Shown: positions 43,518 through 51,479, counted from the stretch's first letter. The stretch is 64,000 bases of DNA from Polynucleobacter sp. MWH-Braz-FAM2G (GCF_018687635.1 NZ_CP061300.1:1509424-1573423), one strand, 5' to 3'. Notes: generated from the letters alone by a model not told the origin. Made by a program: numbers and translations.

Positions 43518-45206
43518 TTACTGCTTTACATATAACTGCTTGCCATCCTTAATTGTTTCGGTCACCTGAATATCTTTAATCTCCATCGGATTCACCTTCA
43601 ATGGATTGCGATCAAGCACGACTAGGTTGGCAAACTTGCCTGCAGTAATACTGCCCTTATTGGCTTCTTCCTTATACATAAATGCAGGAACGGCAGTAAA
43701 ACCACGCAACGCCGTGTATGGATCGGTACGTTGATCAGCACCCAAAGTTTGGCCACCATAAGTTTGACGATTTACTGCAGTCCAGATCGTAAACAATGCA
43801 CTAGGTCCCGCAGAGGGGAAGTCATTATGCAAACCTACGGTCAGACCTTTTTCCTTAGCCCAAGTCATCGGCACCATATTATTGGCTCGCTCGTCTCCTA
43901 AGATTTTCTTATAGACATCGCCATACATCCAAATATGGTCAGGCATAAATTCAACAATAATTTTATTTTTCTTGTATTGATCTAGTTGATCGTTGCGGAC
44001 AAAAAATGAATGCGCAATCATGGTTCTGCGATCTTCGGTAACACCCGTCTCTTTTATCGCCTTGTCAAGCGCTGAAAGAGTGATATCTATTCCCGCATCG
44101 CCGTTGGAGTAGCCGTAGTATTGAATGTTTTTTTCGTAGGCTAATTTTGCATAACGATCAACCAAAGCCTGCGAGCCAGCATCCAGACCACGCCAACCCT
44201 TTGGAAACCCACTTGTATCTGCGTAAGGTTTGGAAAAATAGGCCAACTTTAATTGCGGAGCGCCGTCTGTAGAGACCAAAATTCCAGCAACCTTAAATCC
44301 ACCATTAGCATTGTTATAGACACCAAATGGATACTTAGGATTGGATGCTAATAACTGATCAACCACTTGATAGGTAGGCAATGCAATTAGATCGATGCTG
44401 ACCTTCTTTTTATCTATCGCCTCTCTCATATTCTGAATATCTTCTAGCGTGGTTTCATAACTTTGTGCGGTAGTAAAACCATTTGATAGATAGATCTTCT
44501 CGGCATCGCGATAGGTCTGAAGCCTTAAGTCGTGTGACAATTTACCAAAGACCTTTGCTGTTGCAATCAGGTTCGGGTCACCAATGAGTTCGCCGGTTAA
44601 CATTCCAGACTTAGGATTGACTGGAAGCATGCCCTGCGCAAACTTAGTAGTCTTGGTAAACCCCAGCTTTTTCAGGCCTGCCGTATTTACAATACCAGTC
44701 AATGTAGAAATATTGTTAACAAAGACTGGCTGATTAGGAAATGCCTTATCCAGCTCCTCAATAGTAAGTGGGCCATCAGTCAGAAAAGCATCCGCATATT
44801 CTGTGCCGATAATCCAACCATTAAATGGTTTTGCTTCGGCTTTTAAACGACCGATGAGTTCTTGAGTTGTGTGAGGCGGCTTTTTTGAAAAATATCCTAG
44901 ATTCACGCTCAGGGTATTTTGAGCATTCAAAGTAAAGTGACCCCAAGCATCGATAAAACTGGGCAATAAGGTTTGTCCTTTTAAATCCCGCATCTTAGGA
45001 TTAGTGCCAGCCTGATTTAAAGCATCACGATAATTACCGACATAGACAATCTTCTGATCTTTGACTACGACAGCTTCAACATACTGAGGCTTATCACCCT
45101 CCATTGTGAGGATATCGCCATTGAAATAGACCGTGGCCACATCGGCAAATACTTGCACTGAAACTAAGAGCAAAAATGTAGCGAAAAGGGTTTTGAAGAA
45201 TTTCAT
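43518..45206 (-). CDS. Secreted amidohydrolase, YtcJ-like (Amidohydro_3)
   Basis: The 562-residue protein begins with a signal peptide (MKFFKTLFATFLLLVSVQVFA), then VATVYFNGDILTMEG, the usual opening of YtcJ-like metal-dependent hydrolases, and ends with ITAGKFANLVVLDRNPL. I start at the methionine of the signal peptide; 13 further codons upstream are open. The metal-binding segment near residue 80 reads FIDAWGHF, with Trp where the first His of the usual D-A-H-x-H is expected. The substrate is unknown. A periplasmic place is likely. Confidence 0.82.
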   Translation of the reverse strand: MKFFKTLFATFLLLVSVQVFADVATVYFNGDILTMEGDKPQYVEAVVVKDQKIVYVGNYRDALNQAGTNPKMRDLKGQTLLPSFIDAWGHFTLNAQNTLSVNLGYFSKKPPHTTQELIGRLKAEAKPFNGWIIGTEYADAFLTDGPLTIEELDKAFPNQPVFVNNISTLTGIVNTAGLKKLGFTKTTKFAQGMLPVNPKSGMLTGELIGDPNLIATAKVFGKLSHDLRLQTYRDAEKIYLSNGFTTAQSYETTLEDIQNMREAIDKKKVSIDLIALPTYQVVDQLLASNPKYPFGVYNNANGGFKVAGILVSTDGAPQLKLAYFSKPYADTSGFPKGWRGLDAGSQALVDRYAKLAYEKNIQYYGYSNGDAGIDITLSALDKAIKETGVTEDRRTMIAHSFFVRNDQLDQYKKNKIIVEFMPDHIWMYGDVYKKILGDERANNMVPMTWAKEKGLTVGLHNDFPSAGPSALFTIWTAVNRQTYGGQTLGADQRTDPYTALRGFTAVPAFMYKEEANKGSITAGKFANLVVLDRNPLKVNPMEIKDIQVTETIKDGKQLYVKQ

Positions 45207-45349
45207 AAAGGACTCAATCAAATAATTGACGGGGATATTACCCACAGTTTATAGAAGATGATAATGCTAATACAAGGGAACGAAAATGCTGTTAGCCTAT
45301 GTTAACAATATTCCCCAAATATCAGCCCTACATGAATATGAAATGAAAA

Positions 45350-46051
45350 ATGAGCACGGATCTGAAAATACTCGCATTTGACGTCTTTGGCACTGTAGTT
45401 GACTGGCATGGGTCCATCGCTTCCGAAGCCAAAAGATTAGGTCTACCTGTTGATCCTAACGAATTCGCCACTGCATGGCGAAATGGTTATAAACCAGCAA
45501 TGGCTAGGGTTCGATCTGGGGATCTTCCATGGACAAAAATCGATGATTTACATCGTATGATTCTCGATGGGATATTAAAGACATTCAACATTACTTCGCT
45601 CTCTGAATCTCAAATACGCGAATTAAATCTTATTTGGCATCGCCTCAATCCCTGGCCAGACACTATTGAAGGACTCACAAGACTTAAAAGTAAATTCACG
45701 ATTGTCACCCTATCCAACGGCAATCTGAGCCTACTTGCCAATATGGCTAAGAACGCTGGGCTACCCTGGGATCTCATTCTCTCGGCAGAAGTATTTCGGC
45801 ATTACAAGCCCGACCCTGAAACCTATCTAGGTGTTGCAACAACTTTCGATGTGCGCCCTGAGCAAGTAATGCTGGTAGCAGCCCATAAAGATGATCTTCA
45901 GGCCGCTAAAGATTGTGGACTTCAAACCGCTTTCATCGAAAGACCACTAGAGTTTGGCCCAAACATTCCAAGGCAAGATTTGCATCGTGAGGTATTTACC
46001 AACTATCACGCCAAAGATATTAACGATCTTGCTACTCAATTGGGATGCTAA
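45350..46051 (+). CDS. HAD-family hydrolase, type II haloacid dehalogenase-like
   Basis: The 233-residue protein has the four HAD motifs: FDVFGTVVDW with nucleophile D11, TLSNGN, the lysine in RHYKPDPETY, and VAAHKDDLQAA. The pattern and length fit L-2-haloacid dehalogenases (type II), which hydrolyse the carbon-halogen bond of short haloacids. The VAAHKDDL motif replaces the more common VAxHxxDL and keeps the aspartates. It stands alone, opposite the amidohydrolase gene. True dehalogenase activity is uncertain, since many family members act on phosphates. Confidence 0.82.
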   Translation: MSTDLKILAFDVFGTVVDWHGSIASEAKRLGLPVDPNEFATAWRNGYKPAMARVRSGDLPWTKIDDLHRMILDGILKTFNITSLSESQIRELNLIWHRLNPWPDTIEGLTRLKSKFTIVTLSNGNLSLLANMAKNAGLPWDLILSAEVFRHYKPDPETYLGVATTFDVRPEQVMLVAAHKDDLQAAKDCGLQTAFIERPLEFGPNIPRQDLHREVFTNYHAKDINDLATQLGC

Positions 46052-46087
46052 TAAATAGCTATTGATTAGCTGCCCCAAAATAATCCA

Positions 46088-46118
46088 TCAAAAAAACCGC
46101 CCGAAGGCGGTTCATTTT
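46088..46118. terminator. Bidirectional terminator between HAD gene and metal-handling cluster
   Basis: AACCGCC (46095-46101), CGAA loop, GGCGGTT (46106-46112). On the minus strand it is followed by a six-base T run, ending the gene at 46158-46829. On the plus strand it is followed by CATTTTG, weaker, but could also end the HAD transcript. Confidence 0.85.
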
Positions 46119-46157
46119 GATGCTTACCTATTAATTACTCACGAGTGTAATTACCCA

Positions 46158-46829
46158 TTAGTGATTATGCCCAGCATTTCCCATTGGCATATTGCCACCA
46201 TTCATAGGCATTTGCTGGGGCATCTGCTTTTGCATCTGCTGAATTTGCTGTGGCGTCATATTTCCCATCATCTGCTGATGCATCTGCATCATTTGCGAAT
46301 GCATAGCTGGGTCACATTGTTCGTATCCCGTATTGCCACTCATTTGATGAGTATCAGCACCTTTGTAACCAAGCAAAGATGGGTCCAGCATTCCAGCAAT
46401 CATCGCGATATGTCCAAAAACCAAGAATAAGGCTACGCAAATAGCGTGGATCTTCAGCTTACCCATTTGGTCTAGCGCTTTATTTACAAAACCAAACTCT
46501 TGAAGAGCGATCCAAATTAATGGCAGGCCACCAATGAGATAACTGCCAACTGCAATCACATCAATTGCTGTTCTCCATTCACCTCCTTTGGTGATAGGCA
46601 CCACAGCGGTCGTCATCAAATAAATTATGATGCCAATGAAGTAAAGCCCAACTGTCGTACCAGAAAAGCGATTGAGGTGATAAACAAAGCCATCAAACTT
46701 GCGAGTAAAAAGAATATATAGCTCTGTAATTGCTAATGTTTCAGCAAGTACCACCGGTATAGCCATAAAAATTAGCAAGTTCCATGGCTGGTTGTCAGCC
46801 AATAACTGCATATAGTGAGTCATATTCAT
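46158..46829 (-). CDS. Four-helix membrane protein with Met/Gln/His-rich tail
   Basis: The 223-residue protein has four hydrophobic helices in the first 150 residues (around LLIFMAIPVVLAETLAI, GLYFIGIIIYLMTTAVV, VIAVGSYLIGGLPLIWIA and HAICVALFLVFGHIAMIAGM). The cytoplasmic or periplasmic tail of about 60 residues is rich in Met, Gln and His (HSQMMQMHQQMMGNM and PMNGGNMPMGNAGHNH). The membrane part resembles a conserved uncharacterised family (DUF6803, from memory). Met-rich tails bind Cu(I) in known proteins, and a CopZ-like gene is near, so a copper role is inferred, not shown. Confidence 0.7.
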   Translation of the reverse strand: MNMTHYMQLLADNQPWNLLIFMAIPVVLAETLAITELYILFTRKFDGFVYHLNRFSGTTVGLYFIGIIIYLMTTAVVPITKGGEWRTAIDVIAVGSYLIGGLPLIWIALQEFGFVNKALDQMGKLKIHAICVALFLVFGHIAMIAGMLDPSLLGYKGADTHQMSGNTGYEQCDPAMHSQMMQMHQQMMGNMTPQQIQQMQKQMPQQMPMNGGNMPMGNAGHNH

Positions 46830-46887
46830 TATGAAATCTCCAAAACATAAATTATCAAAACGACAAAAGTCGTCAAATCAAATGTGA

Positions 46888-47223
46888 TTACAGATAATGT
46901 TTTGGTGGCTTGTAAATCGATTCAGCAATAGTGGAAACAGGCTTGGGCGTTTCGCCAAGTAGATAAAAATCGGATGATTTATTAAATACGAAATTGACTG
47001 GGTTGTGCAAAACGGCAATAGATGCACAACAATAGTGACTGACGCTTAATTTACCTACTGAGTGAGAGTCATCATGAGAGATGGGGGACGCCACTTCTTC
47101 GCAATGACTATGAGAAGTAGATTGAACAGCATGAGAGGATTCACCAAATGGAATAGGCATCGTGCTGGCATTAACCATGCCAACTAAGAAACTCAGAAAG
47201 AGTACCAATGCTATCTTCTTCAT
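46888..47223 (-). CDS. Small secreted His/Cys protein, metal-related
   Basis: The 111-residue product has a signal peptide (MKKIALVLFLSFLVGMVNA) and a mature chain with HSHCEEV near residue 38 and HYCC near residue 63, spaced by a His/Ser/Asp-rich stretch. The arrangement recalls DUF2946/CzcI-like periplasmic metal-response peptides, but the match is loose. It lies between a Met-rich membrane protein and a CopZ-like gene, on the same strand. Ligand and function are unknown. Confidence 0.55.
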   Translation of the reverse strand: MKKIALVLFLSFLVGMVNASTMPIPFGESSHAVQSTSHSHCEEVASPISHDDSHSVGKLSVSHYCCASIAVLHNPVNFVFNKSSDFYLLGETPKPVSTIAESIYKPPKHYL

Positions 47224-47263
47224 GACCTAATTTTACTCTCCAGCAGCAGATTTGGCATGGGCA

Positions 47264-47536
47264 TTAGCCGCAACCACATCCGCTTCCACAGCCACCCTTT
47301 TTCTTCGCTGGTGCCGTAGATTGCTCATCCAAATCCAAACTGGATGGATAGCCCTCTTCATCCAAGGCATGAATTAAGTCATCTGTTTGATTTGAAGCTC
47401 TAGATACCTGAACCCGACCAGACTGTAGATCCACTTGGACACTCTCAACCCCATTTAAGGACTCAAGAGCTTTAGTGACATGTTTGACGCAGGAACCGCA
47501 GGTCATTCCCTGCACATTTAAATTAATTTGAGGCAT
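47264..47536 (-). CDS. CopZ-like heavy-metal-associated chaperone with Cys-rich tail
   Basis: The 90-residue protein is a single HMA domain (residues 1-66) with the metal-binding GMTCGSCVKHV loop, followed by a linker and a tail, KKKGGCGSGCGCG, adding four cysteines. HMA proteins of this size carry Cu(I) to P-type ATPases or sequester it. No copper ATPase lies in the window. The cysteine tail is an addition to the normal 65-70 residue CopZ and could hold a second metal. Confidence 0.85.
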   Translation of the reverse strand: MPQINLNVQGMTCGSCVKHVTKALESLNGVESVQVDLQSGRVQVSRASNQTDDLIHALDEEGYPSSLDLDEQSTAPAKKKGGCGSGCGCG

Positions 47537-47702
47537 ATACCCTCCAATATTGATGGTTTATATCTTATATATGGTGACGATTTAGAGAAAAACAAGTGCT
47601 TATTGAGACCCATTAAACCCATATATGAACGGCACCATTTTTGATCCTATGCCCACCTTGGAAGCCTGTCCAGCCCTCAGGAGAAATCCGATCGAAATTC
47701 TA

Positions 47703-47716
47703 TTGATGCAGATCAA
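47703..47716. promoter_or_regulatory. FNR/DNR-type box (TTGAT-N4-ATCAA)
   Basis: TTGATGCAGATCAA matches the FNR/Anr/Dnr consensus exactly. It lies 2 bases past the end of the CDF gene and 167 bases upstream of the copZ-like gene, on whose strand a TAGAAT hexamer follows immediately, so the box would overlap a promoter rather than sit at minus 41. Confidence 0.45.
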
Positions 47717-47718
47717 AC

Positions 47719-48615
47719 TTAAACGGGATCAATATGCGTCATTACATTGAGAACGGGCAATTCCTTTTTAATTTGATTGCCAGCTCTAAAAGCGATGTCA
47801 TGACCAACTTGGACAGTGGCATTCGCATCCACTTCAATATGGACATCAACCAAGATAAGGTCACCCATTTTGCGTGTTTTTAAGTCGTGAAAACCTTTAA
47901 CGCCCTCAGTGGATCTAATAATGTTTTCTATCTTTTGATGCTCTTCTTCTGACACCGCTCTATCCATTAAATCGTGTAGAGCGTCCCAACTAAATGTCCA
48001 CCCAGTTTTAGCAACCATTAAGCCAACCACTAATGCCCCAACAGAATCCAATACAGGATAACCAAATAAGGCCCCCACAATACCAACCGCAACCACTAAT
48101 GACGATGCAGCATCGGATCTTGCATGCCAAGCGTTGGCTACAAGCATAGAAGAACGAACACGTTCTGCGACAGACAACATATATCTAAAAAGCAATTCTT
48201 TAGCGACCAATGCTCCTATTGCGACATAAAGCGCCATGATCTGAATCTGACCAGCCGCTACAGGATTAATAATCTTGTCGCCAGCCTTATATAACATTCC
48301 AGCGCCAACTGCTAAAAGCGAGACGCCCAAGAAAAGTGAGGCAGCAGTTTCGTAGCGCTGATGCCCATAATGATGATCTTCATCAGCATCTTTGGCGCTA
48401 TGGTGATTAGCAAAGAGCACCACAAAGTCCGCAACCAAATCCGTTAAGGAGTGGATGCCATCGGCAATCAAGCCCTGAGATCCAGAAACAATACCGGAAA
48501 ATATTTGAGCGACTGTAAGGCCAATATTGACGACAACGCTAACTAGTGTGCTCTTCTTAGCGGCCTTTTGCTTGTTAGGACTCTCCAATTCGCGATCTTC
48601 GTTAATTCGATCCAT
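47719..48615 (-). CDS. Cation diffusion facilitator (CDF) family exporter
   Basis: The 298-residue protein has six transmembrane helices and a cytoplasmic C-terminal domain. The zinc-site motifs are seen as GLIADGIHSLTDLVADFVVL in helix 2 (D-x3-D-type with histidine) and WHARSDAASSLVV in helix 5. Such proteins export Zn, Fe, Mn or Co by proton antiport. The HHSAKDADEDHHYGHQRYET loop is histidine-rich. I start at the ATG at 48615; a GTG two codons upstream is also open. The metal is not decided by sequence. Confidence 0.87.
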   Translation of the reverse strand: MDRINEDRELESPNKQKAAKKSTLVSVVVNIGLTVAQIFSGIVSGSQGLIADGIHSLTDLVADFVVLFANHHSAKDADEDHHYGHQRYETAASLFLGVSLLAVGAGMLYKAGDKIINPVAAGQIQIMALYVAIGALVAKELLFRYMLSVAERVRSSMLVANAWHARSDAASSLVVAVGIVGALFGYPVLDSVGALVVGLMVAKTGWTFSWDALHDLMDRAVSEEEHQKIENIIRSTEGVKGFHDLKTRKMGDLILVDVHIEVDANATVQVGHDIAFRAGNQIKKELPVLNVMTHIDPV

Positions 48616-48658
48616 ATGCACATACTAACAAATCATTAAGCCGAAGATCATCATCAAC

Positions 48659-49306
48659 TTATTGGGTAAATGCAGGCAAAGATCCGCTGACTACCAGATA
48701 AAATACATAAGCCCATGCGATCCCTAAAGCAACGCCCATAAAATACATTGGATATCTAATTGCCTGCTCTTCTGTGCCTAGCTTTTTGCCTGTCACCATC
48801 GACTTAATCAAATTTTCTTTTTGCAAAAAACTCATCAGTATGGCGGCTGCAACATGAATCGCAACTAATGCCATTGCTAGGCTAGCAATGGCTTCATGTA
48901 CTTCGCCCATTACATCTCCAAAAAACTCTTTAACACTCCAATAGCCAGTTAAGCCAATCAAAAGCACCAACCCCATCAAAGCAAGCATCGCGATAGCACC
49001 AACTGGATTATGGCCAGGGTCAGAATGCTTGCTGCTAACGAATATCGACTGAATGTGTTTAATAACCCCTTTGGGGCCTTTAATAAATTGAGAAAAGCGG
49101 GCATATTTAGTGCCCACCAAACCCCAGACAACCCGAAAAAGAACCAAGCCGCAAGCGGAGTACCCAAATGCATAGTGAATCATTTGTAGCGCTTCACTCT
49201 CAGAAGTGAGCCAAGCACCAGCGAATGAAACCACTAATAACCAATGGAATGCTCTGACTGGAAAATCCCAAACTAAGATATATTTTTTTGGATTAGTCGC
49301 ATTCAT
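48659..49306 (-). CDS. Cytochrome b561/Ni-Fe hydrogenase-type membrane cytochrome b
   Basis: The 215-residue protein opens with VWDFPVRAFHWLLVVSF, the signature first helix of this cytochrome b family, and has four or five helices with histidines (RAFHW, MIHYAFGY, GEVHEAIAS, LVAIHVAAAI) placed to bind two hemes. Its ATG overlaps the diheme cytochrome gene by 4 bases. Members move electrons between the quinone pool and a periplasmic partner; here the partners are the diheme and SHP-like cytochromes upstream. Confidence 0.88.
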   Translation of the reverse strand: MNATNPKKYILVWDFPVRAFHWLLVVSFAGAWLTSESEALQMIHYAFGYSACGLVLFRVVWGLVGTKYARFSQFIKGPKGVIKHIQSIFVSSKHSDPGHNPVGAIAMLALMGLVLLIGLTGYWSVKEFFGDVMGEVHEAIASLAMALVAIHVAAAILMSFLQKENLIKSMVTGKKLGTEEQAIRYPMYFMGVALGIAWAYVFYLVVSGSLPAFTQ

Positions 49307-49761
49307 TTTGATGGAATCCGAACATTGTCTTCGTTAAAGATACCCTTAACCGCATCCGCATGACAAGCGGAGCAATTCGCTGGACTCTTCACGCCAGTTC
49401 TTTTCCACACATCCGCCCTCACTTCATCATGCTTGCGAATAAACCAAGCGCTCTTGGTAATTCGATTATCAGGCGCTAAAGAGGCGTACTTCGCTTTGGT
49501 TGCGGCATTTTTAACCAACCAAATAGTTAATTCAGCCTGCGTTTTTTCATCGAGGCTTGCATCCGTTCCAAAGTGTTTGTCTAGACTAGACATGATGTTT
49601 TGCCAATTTTTCTGCCCTAACAAGCCTGGCGGATATGCCATATGACAACTAGCGCATTCAGCTTCATAGGACTTTGGAATATCGCTAGGCATGCCCATTT
49701 TTGCCGCAGAAATTGGCATAGATATCAGAATCAATAATGAAAGAAGAAAATAAGTTTTCAT
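49303..49761 (-). CDS. Diheme cytochrome c, DHC family
   Basis: The 152-residue protein has a signal peptide (cleaved after about residue 19) and two heme-binding motifs, CASCH at 36-40 and CSACH at 130-134. The spacing and the PPGLLGQKNWQNIM segment fit the DHC family, known as a partner of SHP in Rhodobacter and other proteobacteria. It follows the SHP-like gene by 7 bases and overlaps the cytochrome b gene. It probably shuttles electrons in the periplasm between the membrane cytochrome b and SHP. Confidence 0.88.
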   Translation of the reverse strand: MKTYFLLSLLILISMPISAAKMGMPSDIPKSYEAECASCHMAYPPGLLGQKNWQNIMSSLDKHFGTDASLDEKTQAELTIWLVKNAATKAKYASLAPDNRITKSAWFIRKHDEVRADVWKRTGVKSPANCSACHADAVKGIFNEDNVRIPSK

Positions 49762-49768
49762 AACTGCT

Positions 49769-50152
49769 CTATTTGATAGTCATTAACCAGGAGAGCACAT
49801 CAGCCTTTTCTTGAGCAGTACACTCGCGACCCAAGACATCATTACAGTTGCGCTTGAACCACTTCTCAACTTTGGCTTGGTCAGTAAATCTATCAGGATT
49901 TACATTGGGTGATAAAGGCTTAATCACCTTGCCAGTAACAATATGTTTGGTGTCATGATTAGGAGGGTTCTCATGGCATGAGGCACAACTCCATTCCTTG
50001 CCGTGTTTAACATTAAAAAATTGCTCACCACGAGATGGAGAGCCTTTTGCAGACTGTGACTCATAACCCTTTAGCAAATCTTGTGGTGTTGCCGACAAGA
50101 CAGCTACAGAAAAACCTAGCAAAGAGAAAGCCAATAGTAGTTTTTTACACAT
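49769..50152 (-). CDS. SHP-like cytochrome c (DUF1924)
   Basis: The 127-residue protein has a signal peptide (about residues 1-21) and one CASCH motif at 56-60. The later segment FKRNCNDVLGRECTAQEK holds two cysteines (103 and 111) that could form the SHP disulfide and asparagines next to Cys103, matching the unusual asparagine heme ligand of Rhodobacter sphaeroides SHP. SHP binds oxygen, NO and similar small ligands. It leads the SHP-DHC-cytochrome b operon, with an FNR-type box 88 bases upstream. Confidence 0.85.
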   Translation of the reverse strand: MCKKLLLAFSLLGFSVAVLSATPQDLLKGYESQSAKGSPSRGEQFFNVKHGKEWSCASCHENPPNHDTKHIVTGKVIKPLSPNVNPDRFTDQAKVEKWFKRNCNDVLGRECTAQEKADVLSWLMTIK

Positions 50153-50209
50153 AACACCATACCTAACTTAACTTACTTGATCAGTATGCGCCAAATTGAT
50201 GACGTAGTG

Positions 50210-50215
50210 ATTAAA
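50210..50215 (-). promoter_or_regulatory. Candidate minus-10 of the SHP operon
   Basis: Minus-strand TTTAAT lies 34 bases (centre to centre) downstream of the FNR-type box, close to the distance expected of a class II FNR promoter, with a start of transcription predicted near 50203, about 50 bases before the ATG. Confidence 0.45.
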
Positions 50216-50239
50216 GCAGACAAACAATCACATTTAATA

Positions 50240-50253
50240 TTGATGTGGATCAA
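50240..50253. promoter_or_regulatory. FNR/DNR-type box upstream of the SHP operon
   Basis: TTGATGTGGATCAA matches TTGAT-N4-ATCAA exactly. It lies in the divergent region between the SHP-like cytochrome gene and a small membrane-protein gene, and is suitably placed for activation of the cytochrome operon under low oxygen or nitric oxide. Confidence 0.65.
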
Positions 50254-50267
50254 AAAGGAGGTAGCGC

Positions 50268-50287
50268 ATTTCAATTCAATTTGAAAT
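50268..50287. repeat. 7-bp inverted repeat next to the FNR-type box
   Basis: ATTTCAA, a 6-base spacer, then TTGAAAT, a perfect inverted repeat 14 bases from the FNR-type box on the side of the plus-strand gene. It may be an additional operator; it is AT-rich and could also be chance. Confidence 0.4.
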
Positions 50288-50350
50288 AAACACTATTTAA
50301 TGTGACATTACTCACAAATGAGCATAGGATTGACCAGTGAGGGAAAACAT

Positions 50351-50602
50351 ATGAATTTATTGCAAACTTCTCTGATTGGTGGTCTCTGCTTAGCAAGTCT
50401 ACATTTCTGCTGGGTCATATTGGTGGCGCTTGGTTTGGCTCAATCCTTGTTGAATTTTATTTTCAAACTCCATATGTTGAACTCGCCATTTATTGTTCAA
50501 ACATTTGATCCATTGCTAGCCATAGGATTAATTGGCATCACATTCTTGATTGGCTGTTTTTACGGTGCACTCTTTTATTTAATCAAGAATAAATTTTTTT
50601 AG
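50351..50602 (+). CDS. Small membrane protein, unknown function
   Basis: An 83-residue protein with two predicted helices (TSLIGGLCLASLHFCWVILVALG and LLAIGLIGITFLIGCFYGALFYLI). I use the ATG at 50351, preceded by GAGGGA; the frame is open back to 50318. No family is recognised. It faces the SHP operon across a region with an FNR-type box, and is followed 12 bases later by another small membrane protein and then a stress protein, so it may be part of an oxygen-responsive set. Confidence 0.6.
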   Translation: MNLLQTSLIGGLCLASLHFCWVILVALGLAQSLLNFIFKLHMLNSPFIVQTFDPLLAIGLIGITFLIGCFYGALFYLIKNKFF

Positions 50603-50614
50603 CCCCTTATTGAT

Positions 50615-50851
50615 ATGTCACTCATTTTTCTCCTACTCTCTCCAGCCTTATTTGGGCTATTTTTGATCATTCGTTTTCAAATATGCTCTAGTCGTCGAAG
50701 ACGTTTAATAGACACTTATGGCATTGATTCCAAGAAATTAAGAAAGATGAGTTGTAAAGAGGTGAGCAAGTTAAGGGGTCTCATTGATGAAATGCAGAAT
50801 AAGGGTGATGCATTCGGCCTTGAATCAATCATCAGACCCTTAAGACCGTAA
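50615..50851 (+). CDS. Small membrane-anchored protein, unknown function
   Basis: A 78-residue protein with one N-terminal helix (SLIFLLLSPALFGLFLIIRF), a basic SSRRRR stop-transfer patch and a cytoplasmic tail of about 50 charged residues. No family is recognised and no good Shine-Dalgarno is seen, but the codon pattern and the tight spacing to both neighbours support a gene. Confidence 0.5.
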   Translation: MSLIFLLLSPALFGLFLIIRFQICSSRRRRLIDTYGIDSKKLRKMSCKEVSKLRGLIDEMQNKGDAFGLESIIRPLRP

Positions 50852-50885
50852 ATCAGAAATCAAAACGACAAAAGGGGAATGACAA

Positions 50886-51311
50886 ATGAAAATCTTATTA
50901 CCAATAGATGGATCAAAGTCAGCATTGAATGCAACTAAATACGTTGCCAAACTAGCAAAGAACTCTCGAAGCCCAGCTGTTGTTACATTACTTAGCGTGC
51001 ATGATGATGCTTCACTGAATTACGTAAAGCAATTTGTTGCTAAAAGCGTTGTGGATGACTATTTACGTGAAGTGAGTGAAAAGGAATTAAAAGCAGCGCA
51101 GAAAGTTTTAGATGCCGCACGCGTTAAGCATAATATGGTTATTAAACGTGGACACATTGCCGATGAAGTTATTGCTCTTGCCAATAAAGATAAAGTTGAT
51201 CTAATTGTGTTGGGAGCAAAAGGCAGAGGTGGGCTAATGGATATACTAATCGGCTCTGTAGCACTGCGCGTCTCTGGCGCAGCAAAGCAGCCTGTTTTAC
51301 TGATTAAATAA
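50886..51311 (+). CDS. Universal stress protein, UspA family
   Basis: The 141-residue protein begins MKILLPIDGSKSALNATKYV and ends with GAKGRGGLMDILIGSVALRVS, the G-2x-G-9x-G(S) ATP-binding signature of the nucleotide-binding Usp branch. Such single-domain Usp proteins are induced by starvation, anaerobiosis or respiratory stress. GGGG-rich AAAAGGGGAATG lies just before the start. It ends a three-gene plus-strand group and is followed by a terminator. Confidence 0.92.
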   Translation: MKILLPIDGSKSALNATKYVAKLAKNSRSPAVVTLLSVHDDASLNYVKQFVAKSVVDDYLREVSEKELKAAQKVLDAARVKHNMVIKRGHIADEVIALANKDKVDLIVLGAKGRGGLMDILIGSVALRVSGAAKQPVLLIK

Positions 51312-51325
51312 TCTATCTCTAAGAC

Positions 51326-51358
51326 AAAAAAACCAACCTTCGGGTTGGTTTATTATTT
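51326..51358. terminator. Bidirectional terminator after uspA-like gene
   Basis: AACCAACC (51331-51338), TTCG tetraloop, GGTTGGTT (51343-51350), with an A-run before and TATTATTT after. It ends the plus-strand stress-protein transcript; the A-run gives a U-tract on the minus strand, so it can also end the panE-like gene's transcript. Confidence 0.88.
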
Positions 51359-51479
51359 GGTTCAATGGCCTAGCGTTACTTATTTCACTACTGTATCTAA
51401 AACCAATTGCCTGCTTTACAAGCCCATATACTTTCACCAAAGCTGAGTAGCACCACCATACAATGGTCACCCCACTAAA

